Position numbers and translations under genes: made by a program. Of a stretch of 64,000 nucleotides of DNA, positions 24,682 to 34,039 are shown one piece after another. Location of the stretch: positions 1 through 64,000 of the forward strand of contig DEMH01000014.1 of NCBI GenBank assembly GCA_002354805.1. Reading direction: 5' to 3'. Below the pieces are notes generated by a model. It was not told the DNA's origin and searched no databases. It was given only the letters and a program-made list of their open reading frames with translations. How positions within the stretch are numbered: position 1 is the stretch's first letter; each line of letters starts with the position of its first letter. The stretch comes from Gammaproteobacteria bacterium UBA2675. GTDB lineage: Bacteria > Pseudomonadota > Gammaproteobacteria > Pseudomonadales > Pseudohongiellaceae.

Positions 24682-25881
24682 ATGCAAGACAAGCAGCTTT
24701 CCCAGCCAGGTAACGCAGACTCGGCAGCGGCGAAGGAGCATGCTCCGATAAACTGGACCAATATGGTGCTGTTCACCAGCACGCCGATACTTGCCGTGAT
24801 TCTCGTTCCACTGTTCGGGTTCGTTTACGGCTACTCGGTATACGACTGGGTAATGTTCGTGCTGATGATGGGCTTTTGCGGCATTTCAATTACCGCCGGC
24901 TATCACCGACTCTGGTCACACAAGGCGTACAAGGCACATCCGGCGCTGCGTTTCATTTTTGCGCTGGGCGGCGCCTGCGCACTGCAGAATGACGTCTTTA
25001 ACTGGGCATCGGACCACCGCCGACATCATGCATTTGTCGACAATAATGATCGCGACCCTTACTCCGCCGGCCGCGGATTCTGGTTCTCGCATATTGGCTG
25101 GATCGTGCGCCACTATCCCAGTGGCGTGCAGGATTTCTCCAATATCAAGGATCTGCAGAAAGACCCCATTCTGCAATGGCAGCACAAACACTACCTGGCA
25201 CTGGTGCTATTCATGAACATCGCCGTTCCTGCTTTTATTGGCTACCTTGGTGGCAGCATCATGGCTGGTCTGCTGTTAAGTGGCCTGCTGCGCCTGGTGC
25301 TCAGTCAGCATGTTACCTACCTGATCAACTCACTGGCCCATATGTGGGGGCGACAACCCTACAGCGACAAGAGCTCAGCCCGTGACAACTCGCTGCTGGC
25401 ATTCCTCACTTATGGCGAGGGCTATCACAACTACCATCACACCTTTCAGTGGGATTACCGTAACGGCATCCGCTGGTGGCACTTTGACCCTACCAAATGG
25501 CTGATTCGCAGCTGTGAGTGGCTGGGTCTGACCAGCGACCTGAAACGCGTATCTCCACTGAGCATCGAAACAGCCCGCCTGGAGATGCAGTATCGTCACG
25601 CCTCCGAACGCTGCAGTACGCTGGCGAACGCCGAAAAATGGCGAGCCAGACTGGAAGAAGAGTATCTGCAATTGAAAGCGACGCTTGACCTCTGGGCCAA
25701 ACACCGTCAGGAATGGTATGAGGCCAAAACATCACAGCTGCACGACCAGATTCACGAGAAATGGGATCGTCTGGCGCTGCGCGACAGTTACCGTGAGGTC
25801 CGTTACAGGCTTAAGCTGCAGCGTCAGCGATGGCAGGATCTGATGCACAATTTTGCCAACCAGCAAGCTTCAGCGGCCTGA
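24682..25881 (+). CDS. Acyl-CoA/acyl-lipid delta-9-type fatty acid desaturase with C-terminal coiled coil
   Basis: This membrane di-iron desaturase of 399 residues introduces a cis double bond into acyl chains, affecting membrane fluidity. The three histidine boxes are HRLWSH (75-80), HRRHH (112-116) and HNYHH (249-253), with four hydrophobic segments between them. After residue 290 an extension of about 110 residues, rich in Glu, Arg and Leu, is predicted to be a coiled coil. ATG 24682 follows AGGAAG by ten bases; an upstream frame from 24514 looks non-coding. The next gene starts 7 bp after its stop. Confidence 0.92.
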   Translation: MQDKQLSQPGNADSAAAKEHAPINWTNMVLFTSTPILAVILVPLFGFVYGYSVYDWVMFVLMMGFCGISITAGYHRLWSHKAYKAHPALRFIFALGGACALQNDVFNWASDHRRHHAFVDNNDRDPYSAGRGFWFSHIGWIVRHYPSGVQDFSNIKDLQKDPILQWQHKHYLALVLFMNIAVPAFIGYLGGSIMAGLLLSGLLRLVLSQHVTYLINSLAHMWGRQPYSDKSSARDNSLLAFLTYGEGYHNYHHTFQWDYRNGIRWWHFDPTKWLIRSCEWLGLTSDLKRVSPLSIETARLEMQYRHASERCSTLANAEKWRARLEEEYLQLKATLDLWAKHRQEWYEAKTSQLHDQIHEKWDRLALRDSYREVRYRLKLQRQRWQDLMHNFANQQASAA

Positions 25882-25888
25882 TCGCATC

Positions 25889-26434
25889 ATGTTGAACTCT
25901 GTAAAACGCCTGCTTGGCAACAACCCGGTACGCGGCGCAGCGCTGGGTGCCAGTCTGTTCTGCCTGCTGGCAAGCTCTGTCTCTGCTCTTGAGCCAGGCG
26001 ATACCGCTCCAGCATTTGAACTGCCGGGTGTACGCGACCAGGACAGCGCCGTGGCACTTGAAGATCTGCGCGGGAAAATAGTCTATGTCGACTTCTGGGC
26101 ATCCTGGTGCCTGCCCTGCCTGCGCTCTCTGCCTCAGATCAATACCCTTTACGAGCAGTATCGTGACCAGGGCTTTGAAGTGGTAGCCATCACAATCGAT
26201 GATCCTATAGAAGATGCCCACGAATTCCTGGCCGATCTTGAAACTCCACTGGCCTACCATCTGGTCGCCGATCAGACCACTGACGTAATGAATGCCTACG
26301 ATGTGTTCGGCATGCCGACTTCATTCCTGATCGACCGGCAAGGCGTGATTCGTAAAGTGCACGAAGGATTTCGGGAAGGCGACACAGAACTTCTGGAACA
26401 GGCGCTGGTGGAGTTGCTCAACGAAGAGCAGTGA
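25889..26434 (+). CDS. TlpA-like periplasmic thioredoxin-fold protein
   Basis: This 181-residue thioredoxin-fold protein of the AhpC/TSA-redoxin group is exported by a signal peptide (LGASLFCLLASSVSALE). The active site is WCLPC (C74 and C77). GMPTSFLIDRQG near residue 148 supplies the conserved cis-proline. Such proteins reduce or oxidise periplasmic thiols, for example in cytochrome c maturation or copper-centre assembly. It starts 7 bp after the desaturase stop, suggesting co-transcription. Its partner cannot be named. Confidence 0.85.
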   Translation: MLNSVKRLLGNNPVRGAALGASLFCLLASSVSALEPGDTAPAFELPGVRDQDSAVALEDLRGKIVYVDFWASWCLPCLRSLPQINTLYEQYRDQGFEVVAITIDDPIEDAHEFLADLETPLAYHLVADQTTDVMNAYDVFGMPTSFLIDRQGVIRKVHEGFREGDTELLEQALVELLNEEQ

Positions 26435-26474
26435 ATAGCCGTGGGCGCTCTGTAGCCATGGCCTCACTGGCTGT

Positions 26475-27488
26475 TTACGGATACAGACGCAACAGTGGCT
26501 CATCCAGCGCGGCCATCTGCTCGCGCAACTCCAGAATATGTTCTGACCAGTACCGCTCGGTATTGAACCAGGGAAAGCTCATCGGGAACGCCGGATCATC
26601 CCAGCGCCGTGCCAGCCACGAGCTGTAATGCATGAGTCGCATGGTCCGCAGCGGCTCAATCAGTGCCAGCTGACGTGGCTGAAAATCAAAGAACTCCTCA
26701 TAGCCCTCCACAATTTCCAGCAACTGCGCCTGCTGCTGATCGCGCTCACCCGATAACATCATCCACAGGTCCTGCATGGCAGGCCCGGTCAGCGCGTCAT
26801 CAAAATCGACAAAAAACGGCCTCTCATCGCGCCAGAGTACATTGCCAGGGTGACAGTCGCCGTGCAGCCTGATTTGCTGAAGATTGGGCTGATCTGCAAA
26901 TACCCGATCCAATCGATCAACAAGATGACCCGACAACGTCTCATAGGCGGTCCGCAAAGAGGCGGGAATAAAATCATGCCGCAACAGAAACTCGCGACTG
27001 GCAACGGCATGACTGGCGACTGACAATTGTAGTCGATGGGCGAAACTGCGCTGCGAACCAACCAGATGGACCCGACCGATGAACCTGCCCATTACCAGCA
27101 GGTTGTCCGGGTTGTCCAGCTCCGGGGCCCGCCCTGCCAGTCGGGGAAACAATGCGAACCGAAATTGCTGGGTTCCGCATTGGCAGGTATGCAAAGTCTG
27201 CTCATTAATGCGCTGCGGCGGGACCACAGGCACATCCAGATCTGCCAACTCCTGCGCAAACGCGTGCTCCTCGAGGATCTGTTCGTCACTCCAGCGATCA
27301 GGTCTATAAAACTTGACCACCAGGTAGGAACCGTCCTCCATGCCCACCTGATACACGCGGTTTTCATAGCTGTTGAGAGCAAAGACGCGTGCATTGGTCT
27401 GTAAACCCAAGCCATCAATTGCATCCAGCACCTGATCTGGGCCCAGCGACTGATACGGATGGCTGGACTGGCTTGTTTCATTCATCAA
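26475..27488 (-). CDS. srkA: Stress-response Ser/Thr kinase SrkA (YihE)
   Basis: This is an APH/choline-kinase-fold protein kinase of 337 residues. E. coli SrkA (RdoA) counters toxin- and ROS-driven death programmes. It shows the nucleotide-binding lysine context YLVVKFYRPDRWS, the catalytic loop HGDCHPGNVLW and the metal site VDFDDALTGPAMQDLWM. E. coli srkA sits beside dsbA; here the neighbouring gene is another thioredoxin-fold protein (TlpA-like), convergent with it. It is divergent from the aminotransferase gene. Confidence 0.92.
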   Translation of the reverse strand: MMNETSQSSHPYQSLGPDQVLDAIDGLGLQTNARVFALNSYENRVYQVGMEDGSYLVVKFYRPDRWSDEQILEEHAFAQELADLDVPVVPPQRINEQTLHTCQCGTQQFRFALFPRLAGRAPELDNPDNLLVMGRFIGRVHLVGSQRSFAHRLQLSVASHAVASREFLLRHDFIPASLRTAYETLSGHLVDRLDRVFADQPNLQQIRLHGDCHPGNVLWRDERPFFVDFDDALTGPAMQDLWMMLSGERDQQQAQLLEIVEGYEEFFDFQPRQLALIEPLRTMRLMHYSSWLARRWDDPAFPMSFPWFNTERYWSEHILELREQMAALDEPLLRLYP

Positions 27489-27680
27489 TTGCGGCCTGTG
27501 GATCGAGTTTGCCGCGAGTATACTGTAAAATGCCTGTCCGCATTGGTTTCAGTCGACTGTTTTCGGCCAGCAGCTCTGGTCGATGCGGTTGTTCTGGTCT
27601 GACGCCCGGCCTGACAACACCGTCGCAGACCAACAATGCAAGCCACTCACCACACATCCAGCAAGGAGTACATCGTCAGC

Positions 27681-28955
27681 ATGACTAACGCACAAGCGCG
27701 TCTTCAGGAATTACAGTCTGCCTACCAACAGATCAAGGCCCGCAAGCTCAATCTGGACCTTACGCGTGGCAAACCGGCTACTGCGCAACTGGACCTGAGC
27801 AATGCCCTGGACGGCATCCTGCAAGGCAATTACCGCTGTGCTGACGGCACTGACGCACGAAACTACGGCGGCGGCCTGGGAATCCCTGAAGCCCGGCAAT
27901 TCGCTGCAGATTATCTGGAAACACGCCCCGCTCAGGTCATGGTGGGCGGTAACAGCTCACTGCAGCTGATGTATCAGTACGTTGCCAATGCGCACATCAA
28001 TGGTGTCAGAGGCGCTGATTCTGCCTGGAGCAAAGAAGCGCGCGATGGCCAGAAAGTCAAATTTCTGTGTCCGGCACCCGGTTACGACCGTCACTTTTCG
28101 GTCTGCGAGGCACTCGGCATCGAGATGATCCCGGTGGCGATGACAGAGGAAGGTCCTGACATGGATCAGGTCGAGCAGTTGGTCAAAAACGACCAGCTGA
28201 TCAAGGGCATCTGGTGTGTGCCCAAGTATGCCAACCCGAACGGTGTTGTTTACTCTGACGCTGTGGTCAGACGTTTTGCGGCTTTGGCAAACATCGCTGG
28301 CGCCAATTTCCGTATCATGTGGGATAACGCCTATGCCGAGCACCATCTGGTCGACAACCCGCCCGAGCTGGCAAACCTGCTGACCCTTTGCGAACAACAG
28401 AGCACCCTGGATAGCGCCATCGTCATCGGCTCAACCTCCAAGATCACCTTTGCCGGCGCCGGCATGGCGTTTATTGCGTCATCGGAAGCCAATATCAAAC
28501 AGTTTGCTGACTACCTGGGTATCTCAACCATCGGCCCGGACAAGGTCAACCAGTTACGCCACGTGCGTTTCCTGAAGGACATGGACGGACTGCGCAGCCT
28601 GATGCAGCAGCACCGCGCCATTCTGCAGCCCAAGTTCGAGCGGGTATTGAAGCACCTGGACAACAGTCTGGAAGGCAAGACCGTTAACGGGCAGCCACTG
28701 GGTAACTGGACGCGCCCGCAGGGGGGCTATTTTGTGCTGTTCGATACTCAGCCAGGACTGGCAGACAAGGTCATCAAACTCTGCGCGGAAGCAGGCGTCA
28801 AGCTGACTCCGGCCGGCTCAACCTGGCCGTATCAGAAAGACCCCAATAACAGCAACATCCGCCTGGCACCGTCCTTCCCCAGCCTTGAGGAAATCGACGA
28901 AGCCATGGCGGTGTTTGTATTGTGTGTGGAGCTGGCCAGTCTGGAAGCCGCCTAA
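27681..28955 (+). CDS. PLP-dependent aspartate aminotransferase-like enzyme (fold type I)
   Basis: This 424-residue aminotransferase belongs to the Asp_aminotransf (PF12897) type, an aspartate aminotransferase subgroup distinct from AspC. LDLTRGKPATAQLDLS near residue 25 is diagnostic, as are IWCVPKYANPNGVVYS and the PLP-lysine loop IGSTSKITFAGAGMAF. The ATG at 27681 has AAGGAG 12 bases upstream, a little far. An upstream ATG at 27636 lacks a site. It would transfer the amino group between aspartate and 2-oxoglutarate or a related acceptor. Its end overlaps the convergent His-rich gene by 4 bp. Confidence 0.88.
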   Translation: MTNAQARLQELQSAYQQIKARKLNLDLTRGKPATAQLDLSNALDGILQGNYRCADGTDARNYGGGLGIPEARQFAADYLETRPAQVMVGGNSSLQLMYQYVANAHINGVRGADSAWSKEARDGQKVKFLCPAPGYDRHFSVCEALGIEMIPVAMTEEGPDMDQVEQLVKNDQLIKGIWCVPKYANPNGVVYSDAVVRRFAALANIAGANFRIMWDNAYAEHHLVDNPPELANLLTLCEQQSTLDSAIVIGSTSKITFAGAGMAFIASSEANIKQFADYLGISTIGPDKVNQLRHVRFLKDMDGLRSLMQQHRAILQPKFERVLKHLDNSLEGKTVNGQPLGNWTRPQGGYFVLFDTQPGLADKVIKLCAEAGVKLTPAGSTWPYQKDPNNSNIRLAPSFPSLEEIDEAMAVFVLCVELASLEAA

Positions 28956-29461
28956 CGGTCCCGCTGGCGAATCACCACGCTGTTGCGCTCGACCTGACGA
29001 TAGGTCGAGCCCTTGCGTCCTCTTTCATTGACATAGACAGTGCCGCGGCGGCGATCAGTCTCCCAGCTGCCGCGCGCGGTGTGCTGGTGACGATCGTGGT
29101 AACTGCCGCCGCGCCAGATGTCATGCCCCTTGAAATGGCCACTATAGCCGTGACCATGGCGATGATGATCATGTTTGCGATGTCCTTTGCCGTGATATCC
29201 CCGATCATGATAACCGTGTTTGCGATAGTGTTTACGGTTGTCGTGATGACGCCCATGACCATAGTCGGCTCGATACACGGTAGTGCCGATATAAACAGAG
29301 CCAATAAGTGGCGAGTGAATCACCGTGACCGGTTTGTGAATAGTCTCATAGACGGTCACTCGCTTGTAGCGATCTGCGAGCGCGCCTGTGCTGACTGATG
29401 CCAGCATCAATGTAGCCGCTGCCAGTATCGCCGTACGGTACTTTCTTGAATAGAACTTCAT
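28952..29461 (-). CDS. Histidine-rich secreted protein
   Basis: This 169-residue protein has a signal peptide (ILAAATLMLASVSTGALA-D). A His/Gly/Arg/Lys-rich central region (about residues 65-125) alternates HGH, RHH, KHGYH, HDHHRHGHG and similar. A C-terminal part (RGTVYVNERGRKGSTYRQVERNS) is ordered-looking. The His density suggests metal (Zn, Ni, Cu) binding in the periplasm, but I know no named family. AGGTG lies immediately before ATG 29461, with GGAGGG further upstream. An antisense frame over the same bases is a shadow of the repeat composition. Confidence 0.7.
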   Translation of the reverse strand: MKFYSRKYRTAILAAATLMLASVSTGALADRYKRVTVYETIHKPVTVIHSPLIGSVYIGTTVYRADYGHGRHHDNRKHYRKHGYHDRGYHGKGHRKHDHHRHGHGYSGHFKGHDIWRGGSYHDRHQHTARGSWETDRRRGTVYVNERGRKGSTYRQVERNSVVIRQRDR

Positions 29462-29542
29462 CACCTGCCCTCCTCGTTTGCTCAAGCTCGGTACCGTTAT
29501 AGCGCTACCTGCCTGAATACAGACTGAACGACAGTGGTACGA

Positions 29543-29875
29543 TCAGCTCTCAGACTGATGCTGACTGACAAACCCGGGTATGGGGAAAGGCATGACGTTG
29601 TCGCCGCTGGAAATCTTGGCGACACCGGTCTTTTCGACTTCATCTATGCGGATGATGGCCTGAAGGGGAATGAAGCTGCGTTTAACGTCCTGAAACTCGT
29701 TCTTGAGTTTCTCTTCGCCAGGATCGACCACCACCTGACTGCGCTCATCGAACAGGAATTCCTCTATTTCAATGAATCCATAGAGCTCGCTTTGGTACAC
29801 CTGACGTGCAAACAGCTCATAGACCTTCCCTTTGTTGAGGAATGTAATGCGATAGATTTCCTGACGACTGGCCAT
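29543..29875 (-). CDS. DUF1820 family protein
   Basis: This 110-residue cytosolic protein of the DUF1820 family has unknown function. YRITFLNKGKVYELFARQVYQSELYGFIEIEEFLF at the N-terminus is characteristic. It is divergent from miaB with 195 bp between. From memory the same pair is adjacent in Pseudomonas (PA3979/PA3980). A small SH3-like or beta-rich fold may be guessed from its composition, without support for an activity. Confidence 0.82.
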   Translation of the reverse strand: MASRQEIYRITFLNKGKVYELFARQVYQSELYGFIEIEEFLFDERSQVVVDPGEEKLKNEFQDVKRSFIPLQAIIRIDEVEKTGVAKISSGDNVMPFPIPGFVSQHQSES

Positions 29876-30011
29876 AAGACTCTCGTGGACGACTGCTGGG
29901 AATGGGAGCGAGGTGCGTATTGTAACGCAAACCCCTGCCCGGAATACAGCTGACTGAGAGTCAGGCTTCTTTTGAAGCCCATTCAGACTTATTCGCGAGC
30001 GTCAGAACTGG

Positions 30012-30017
30012 TATAAT
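30012..30017 (+). promoter_or_regulatory. Strong -10 element of the miaB promoter
   Basis: A perfect TATAAT is followed by CCGCGCCTTTC, 54 bp upstream of the miaB ATG. The -35 at the matching distance (TTATTC, 29989-29994) is weak. The same -10/discriminator combination recurs at other places in this window. Confidence 0.5.
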
Positions 30018-30070
30018 CCGCGCCTTTCTGTAATTCAGCAGCTTCATTTTCACCACGAGCCGGAATTGTC

Positions 30071-31417
30071 ATGAGCACCAACGAACAAGCCAGCGGCACA
30101 CGCAAAAAAGTCTACATCAAGACCCACGGATGCCAGATGAATGAGTATGATTCGTCACGCATGCTGGATTTGCTGCGCGAAACGCAGGGTGCTGACCTGG
30201 TGGAAACACCCGAAGAAGCCGACATTCTGCTTCTCAATACCTGCTCGATCCGTGAAAAAGCCCAGGAAAAAGTCTTTCACCAGCTGGGCCGCTGGCGCAG
30301 CCTGAAGGAAGCCAAACCCGATCTGAAAATTGCCGTGGGTGGCTGCGTGGCTAGCCAGGAAGGGGAGGCTATTGGCAAACGCGCCCCCTATGTCGACGTT
30401 GTTTTTGGCCCCCAGACACTGCACAAATTGCCTGAAATGCTGGACCGCTCCGGCCGCGGGTTGCCGCTTGTGGACATTACGTTTCCAGAGATCGAAAAAT
30501 TCGACCGTCTGCCGGAACCAAGTGTCGCTGGCTGCCAGGCATTTCTCACCATCATGGAAGGCTGCAGCAAGTACTGTTCATTCTGCGTCGTGCCCTACAC
30601 CCGCGGCGAGGAAGTAAGTCGACCGTTGGACGACGTTCTGGCAGAAGCAGCGCATCTGGCAACGCAGGGCGTGCGTGAAATCAATCTGCTGGGCCAGAAT
30701 GTCAATGCTTACCGAGGGCTCAGCCACGACGGCCAGATTGTTGACCTGGCAACATTGATCACATACATCTCGGCACTGGACGGAATAGACCGTATTCGCT
30801 TCACGACATCGCATCCGACGGAATTCTCCGCCAACCTGATTGAGGTCTACCGTCATGTACCAGCACTGGTCAGCCATCTGCACTTGCCCGTGCAAAGTGG
30901 TTCGGACCGCATCCTGGCCGCCATGAAACGCGGACACACCGCGCTGGAATATAAATCCATCATTCGCAAACTGAAAGCCATTCGTCCCGACATCAGCATG
31001 TCGTCGGACTTTATTGTTGGCTTTCCTGGCGAGTCACAGAAGGATTTTGAAGACACCATGAACCTGATTATTGATGTCGGTTTCGACACATCGTTCAGTT
31101 TCATCTATAGCCCCAGACCAGGCACGCCGGCATCAGACCTGCCTGACAATACCAGTGAGCAGGAAAAGAAACATCGGCTGACTGTGCTCCAGGCACAGAT
31201 CAACCAGCAGGCAGCCGCTATCAGCCAGGCAATGGTCGGCAGCACCCAGCGCGTGCTGGTCACCGGCGAATCCAAGCGTGGCCTGAGCAGCCTGCAGGGC
31301 CGCACCGAGAACAACCGCGTGGTCAATTTCCACTGTGACGACACCCGCCTGATCGGACAGTTCGTTGATGTCCGCATCCGCGAGGCCTATCCGAACTCCC
31401 TGGCCGGAGAGCTATAA
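30071..31417 (+). CDS. miaB: tRNA-2-methylthio-N6-isopentenyladenosine37 synthase MiaB
   Basis: This radical-SAM methylthiotransferase adds a 2-methylthio group to i6A37 of tRNAs. The N-terminal UPF0004 domain carries the auxiliary cluster cysteines C21, C58 and C92. The radical-SAM motif CxxxCxxC is C165, C169 and C172 (CSKYCSFCVVPYTRG). A TRAM domain ends the 448-residue protein (VLVTGESKRGLSSLQGRTENNRVVNF). It opens the miaB-ybeZ-ybeY-corC series typical of gammaproteobacteria. Confidence 0.97.
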   Translation: MSTNEQASGTRKKVYIKTHGCQMNEYDSSRMLDLLRETQGADLVETPEEADILLLNTCSIREKAQEKVFHQLGRWRSLKEAKPDLKIAVGGCVASQEGEAIGKRAPYVDVVFGPQTLHKLPEMLDRSGRGLPLVDITFPEIEKFDRLPEPSVAGCQAFLTIMEGCSKYCSFCVVPYTRGEEVSRPLDDVLAEAAHLATQGVREINLLGQNVNAYRGLSHDGQIVDLATLITYISALDGIDRIRFTTSHPTEFSANLIEVYRHVPALVSHLHLPVQSGSDRILAAMKRGHTALEYKSIIRKLKAIRPDISMSSDFIVGFPGESQKDFEDTMNLIIDVGFDTSFSFIYSPRPGTPASDLPDNTSEQEKKHRLTVLQAQINQQAAAISQAMVGSTQRVLVTGESKRGLSSLQGRTENNRVVNFHCDDTRLIGQFVDVRIREAYPNSLAGEL

Positions 31418-31472
31418 GCAATAGCAACTGGACGTATGGTGGGCGGTGCGCGCAGATAATTGTGGCCAGATT

Positions 31473-31500
31473 TTGCCCATCACACGGATTGCTCTATACT
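31473..31500 (+). promoter_or_regulatory. Promoter upstream of ybeZ
   Basis: TTGCCC (31473-31478), a 16-nt spacer and TATACT (31495-31500) lie in the 144-bp gap between miaB and ybeZ. They suggest that ybeZYX can be transcribed independently of miaB. Confidence 0.45.
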
Positions 31501-31561
31501 GATTGTCCAGTCTGAAAAATATGACGTCTCACATTTGAGGTGGAGGTAGTACCCCAGCTGC

Positions 31562-32605
31562 ATGGCTACTGAACAAAGCACTCAACGGCTCACTTTGACG
31601 CCGGAAGACACACATCGCCTGGCAAACCTGGGCGGTCATCTGAACGAGCACATCCACCAGATCGAAAAATCACTGGCGCTGCAGATTCGGCAACGCGGCG
31701 GCGAATTTGAATTGTCGGGGGAAGCTGATGCTGTCCGTGAGGGCATCAGAGTGCTTGAGTCGCTCTATGCCGTGACCGCTGATGGCACCAATGTCAGCCC
31801 CGACCTTATTCACCTGACTCTCAAGGAGTCAGGGTTTACGCCTGCACCGCCAGCCACACCGCAGGCAGTTCAGTCCGCCGAGGACAGCACCCGGCCGGTT
31901 CTGATAAAGACCCCGCACAGCTCAATCAAACCGCGCGGCCGGCATCAGCGGCAGTACGTCGAGTCGATCCGTCAGATGGACATCAATTTTGGTATCGGTC
32001 CGGCAGGCACCGGCAAGACCTATCTGGCCGTTGCCTGTGCCGTCGAGGCATTGATGCAGGACCAGGTCAAACGATTGCTGCTCGTGCGACCCGCCGTCGA
32101 GGCTGGCGAAAAACTGGGCTTCCTGCCCGGTGACCTGGCCCAGAAAATCGATCCATATCTGCGCCCTCTTTACGACGCTCTCTACGAAATGCTCGGATTT
32201 GAGCGGGTTACCCGCCTGATCGAAAAAAACGTCATCGAAGTGGCGCCTCTGGCCTACATGCGCGGACGTACCCTGAACGGCTCGTTTATTATTCTGGATG
32301 AAAGTCAGAACACCACCATTTCCCAGATGAAGATGTTTCTGACCCGAATCGGTTTCGGCTCCACCGCTGTCATCACCGGGGATGTCACCCAGATCGACCT
32401 TCCCTCGGGCACCCGCTCCGGCCTTGTTCACGTCCTGAAAGTACTGAACGGCCTGCCCGGAATCGGCTTCAACTTTTTTGACTCCAAAGACGTGGTGCGA
32501 CATGCACTGGTGCAGCGCATCGTCGAAGCTTACGACGCCTACGAGCGACAGACGACCATCAAATCGCTGAGTAAAGATGACGGCAGCCATGAACGTGACG
32601 GTTGA
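31562..32605 (+). CDS. ybeZ: PhoH-like ATPase YbeZ
   Basis: This PhoH-family ATPase or RNA helicase works with YbeY in rRNA processing and ribosome quality control. The 347-residue protein has an N-terminal KH-like segment (residues 25-75) and the P-loop GPAGTGKT (146-153). Further motifs are FIILDESQNTT (Walker B), and VITGDVTQIDLPSGTRSGL. The ATG is preceded by GGAGG at a long distance (15 bases). It overlaps ybeY by 29 bp, so the two are translationally linked. Confidence 0.94.
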   Translation: MATEQSTQRLTLTPEDTHRLANLGGHLNEHIHQIEKSLALQIRQRGGEFELSGEADAVREGIRVLESLYAVTADGTNVSPDLIHLTLKESGFTPAPPATPQAVQSAEDSTRPVLIKTPHSSIKPRGRHQRQYVESIRQMDINFGIGPAGTGKTYLAVACAVEALMQDQVKRLLLVRPAVEAGEKLGFLPGDLAQKIDPYLRPLYDALYEMLGFERVTRLIEKNVIEVAPLAYMRGRTLNGSFIILDESQNTTISQMKMFLTRIGFGSTAVITGDVTQIDLPSGTRSGLVHVLKVLNGLPGIGFNFFDSKDVVRHALVQRIVEAYDAYERQTTIKSLSKDDGSHERDG

Positions 32606-33107
32606 TGTCATTTGTGAGCACCCATCTCTCAATGCGCCGGACAGCGACAGCATCGCGTCCTGGTGTACTGCCGCACTGACACATCAGACTGCCAATGAAT
32701 CTCTGCACGAACAGCAGCGCAGCGGCCAACCCTGTGTCATCAGTGTGCGGATCGTTGATCGCGACGAGGCAGCCCAACTGAACCACCAATATCGCCAGAA
32801 AGACTATGCAACCAATATTCTTTCGTTTCCTGCCGACCTTCCCGGTATCGTTGCAGCACAGCTGGACGAGTACCCGCTGGGTGACCTGGTCGTGTGTGCC
32901 GATATCGTTATCGAAGAGGCGCAGGCACAGGGCAAGGCGGTACTGGACCACTGGGCACATCTGATTGTGCACGGCGTCCTGCATCTTTGCGGTATGGATC
33001 ATCAGAACGACGAAGAGGCCGAGCTGATGGAACAACTGGAGATACGTATTCTTGAAGGCTTGAATATTGCCAATCCCTATTATGACAGGAGCAACATACC
33101 GGCATGA
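32577..33107 (+). CDS. ybeY: Endoribonuclease YbeY
   Basis: This zinc-dependent endoribonuclease matures the 3' end of 16S rRNA and degrades defective ribosomes. The metal motif is complete as HLIVHGVLHLCGMDH (H-x3-H-x5-H), near residues 133-147. DYATNILSFPAD is another signature. It has 176 residues from ATG 32577, or 172 from ATG 32589; neither has a good ribosome-binding site, which fits reinitiation from ybeZ. It overlaps corC by 4 bp. Confidence 0.95.
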   Translation: MTAAMNVTVDVICEHPSLNAPDSDSIASWCTAALTHQTANESLHEQQRSGQPCVISVRIVDRDEAAQLNHQYRQKDYATNILSFPADLPGIVAAQLDEYPLGDLVVCADIVIEEAQAQGKAVLDHWAHLIVHGVLHLCGMDHQNDEEAELMEQLEIRILEGLNIANPYYDRSNIPA

Positions 33108-33970
33108 CCGACGATCCTCCCAGTAGCGAGCCGCGGCAAAAGTCCTGGCTTGAGCGCATTGCGCAGGTGTTTTCCGACGAACCAACCGACACCAGAAGTC
33201 TGCTTAATCTGCTCCGCAACGCCGAGCAGGATCAGGTGCTGGATGCTGATGCACTGAGCATCATCGAAGGTGCACTACAGGTATCCAGCATGCAGGTGCG
33301 CGAGATCATGATCCCGCGCTCGCAGATGACTACGGTCTCGGTGCGCCAGACTCTCGCCGAAATACTGGATATAGTCGTAGATGCTGCGCACTCCCGATTT
33401 CCGGTTACTGGTGAGAACCCCGACCAGGTGATTGGCATATTGCTGGCAAAAGACCTGTTGCCTCTGGCGCTTGGCGACAATGCGGAACGATTCAATCTCA
33501 AAGATATGATCCGACCGGCAACCTGCGTTCCGGAAAGCAAACGACTGAACGTTCTGTTGCGTGAATTCCGCGAGACACGCAACCATATGGCAGTCGTAAT
33601 TGACGAATATGGCATGGTCTGCGGTCTGGTCACCATTGAGGACGTTCTGGAACAGATCATCGGTGAGATCGATGACGAATACGACGTCGATGACGAGAGC
33701 TACATCAAACCCCTCGGCGACGAGCAGTATATCGTCAAGGCGCTAACCCCGGTTGAGGAGTTCAATGAATTCTTCGGCAGCGAGTTCAGCGAAGATGATG
33801 CCGACACTGTTGGTGGCCTGCTGTTGCAGGAGCTGCGGCATATCCCGGAACGAGATGAAACAGTCGCCCTCGGCGACTACCAGTTTACGGTTCTGAACGC
33901 TGACAGTCGCCAGATACGTCTGCTGAAACTGACCGCGCTGCCTCCGGGCGCGGCAGACAACAACGACTAG
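33104..33970 (+). CDS. corC: CorC/YbeX CBS-domain protein
   Basis: This 288-residue cytosolic protein has two CBS domains (about residues 65-190; IMIPRSQM and VVIDEYGMVCGLVTIEDVLEQIIGEI are typical) and a C-terminal CorC/HlyC transporter-associated domain. Family members affect Mg2+/Co2+ handling and ribosome metabolism. It overlaps ybeY by 4 bp. In E. coli and Pseudomonas the next gene is lnt (apolipoprotein N-acyltransferase). Here leuS follows after 69 bp and no lnt is seen. Confidence 0.94.
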   Translation: MTDDPPSSEPRQKSWLERIAQVFSDEPTDTRSLLNLLRNAEQDQVLDADALSIIEGALQVSSMQVREIMIPRSQMTTVSVRQTLAEILDIVVDAAHSRFPVTGENPDQVIGILLAKDLLPLALGDNAERFNLKDMIRPATCVPESKRLNVLLREFRETRNHMAVVIDEYGMVCGLVTIEDVLEQIIGEIDDEYDVDDESYIKPLGDEQYIVKALTPVEEFNEFFGSEFSEDDADTVGGLLLQELRHIPERDETVALGDYQFTVLNADSRQIRLLKLTALPPGAADNND

Positions 33971-34039
33971 ACAGACGAAATGAGCAACTGAAGATAACAC
34001 TGTCCCAATCAGACGACAATTCGAGACGACTTACCAGCC

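Noticed and set aside
28922..29398. Plus-strand frame with hydrophobic Met/Ile/Val repeats over the His-rich gene
   Set aside because: It is the antisense reading of His codons (CAT/CAC read as ATG/GTG), so the apparent membrane segments are an artefact.
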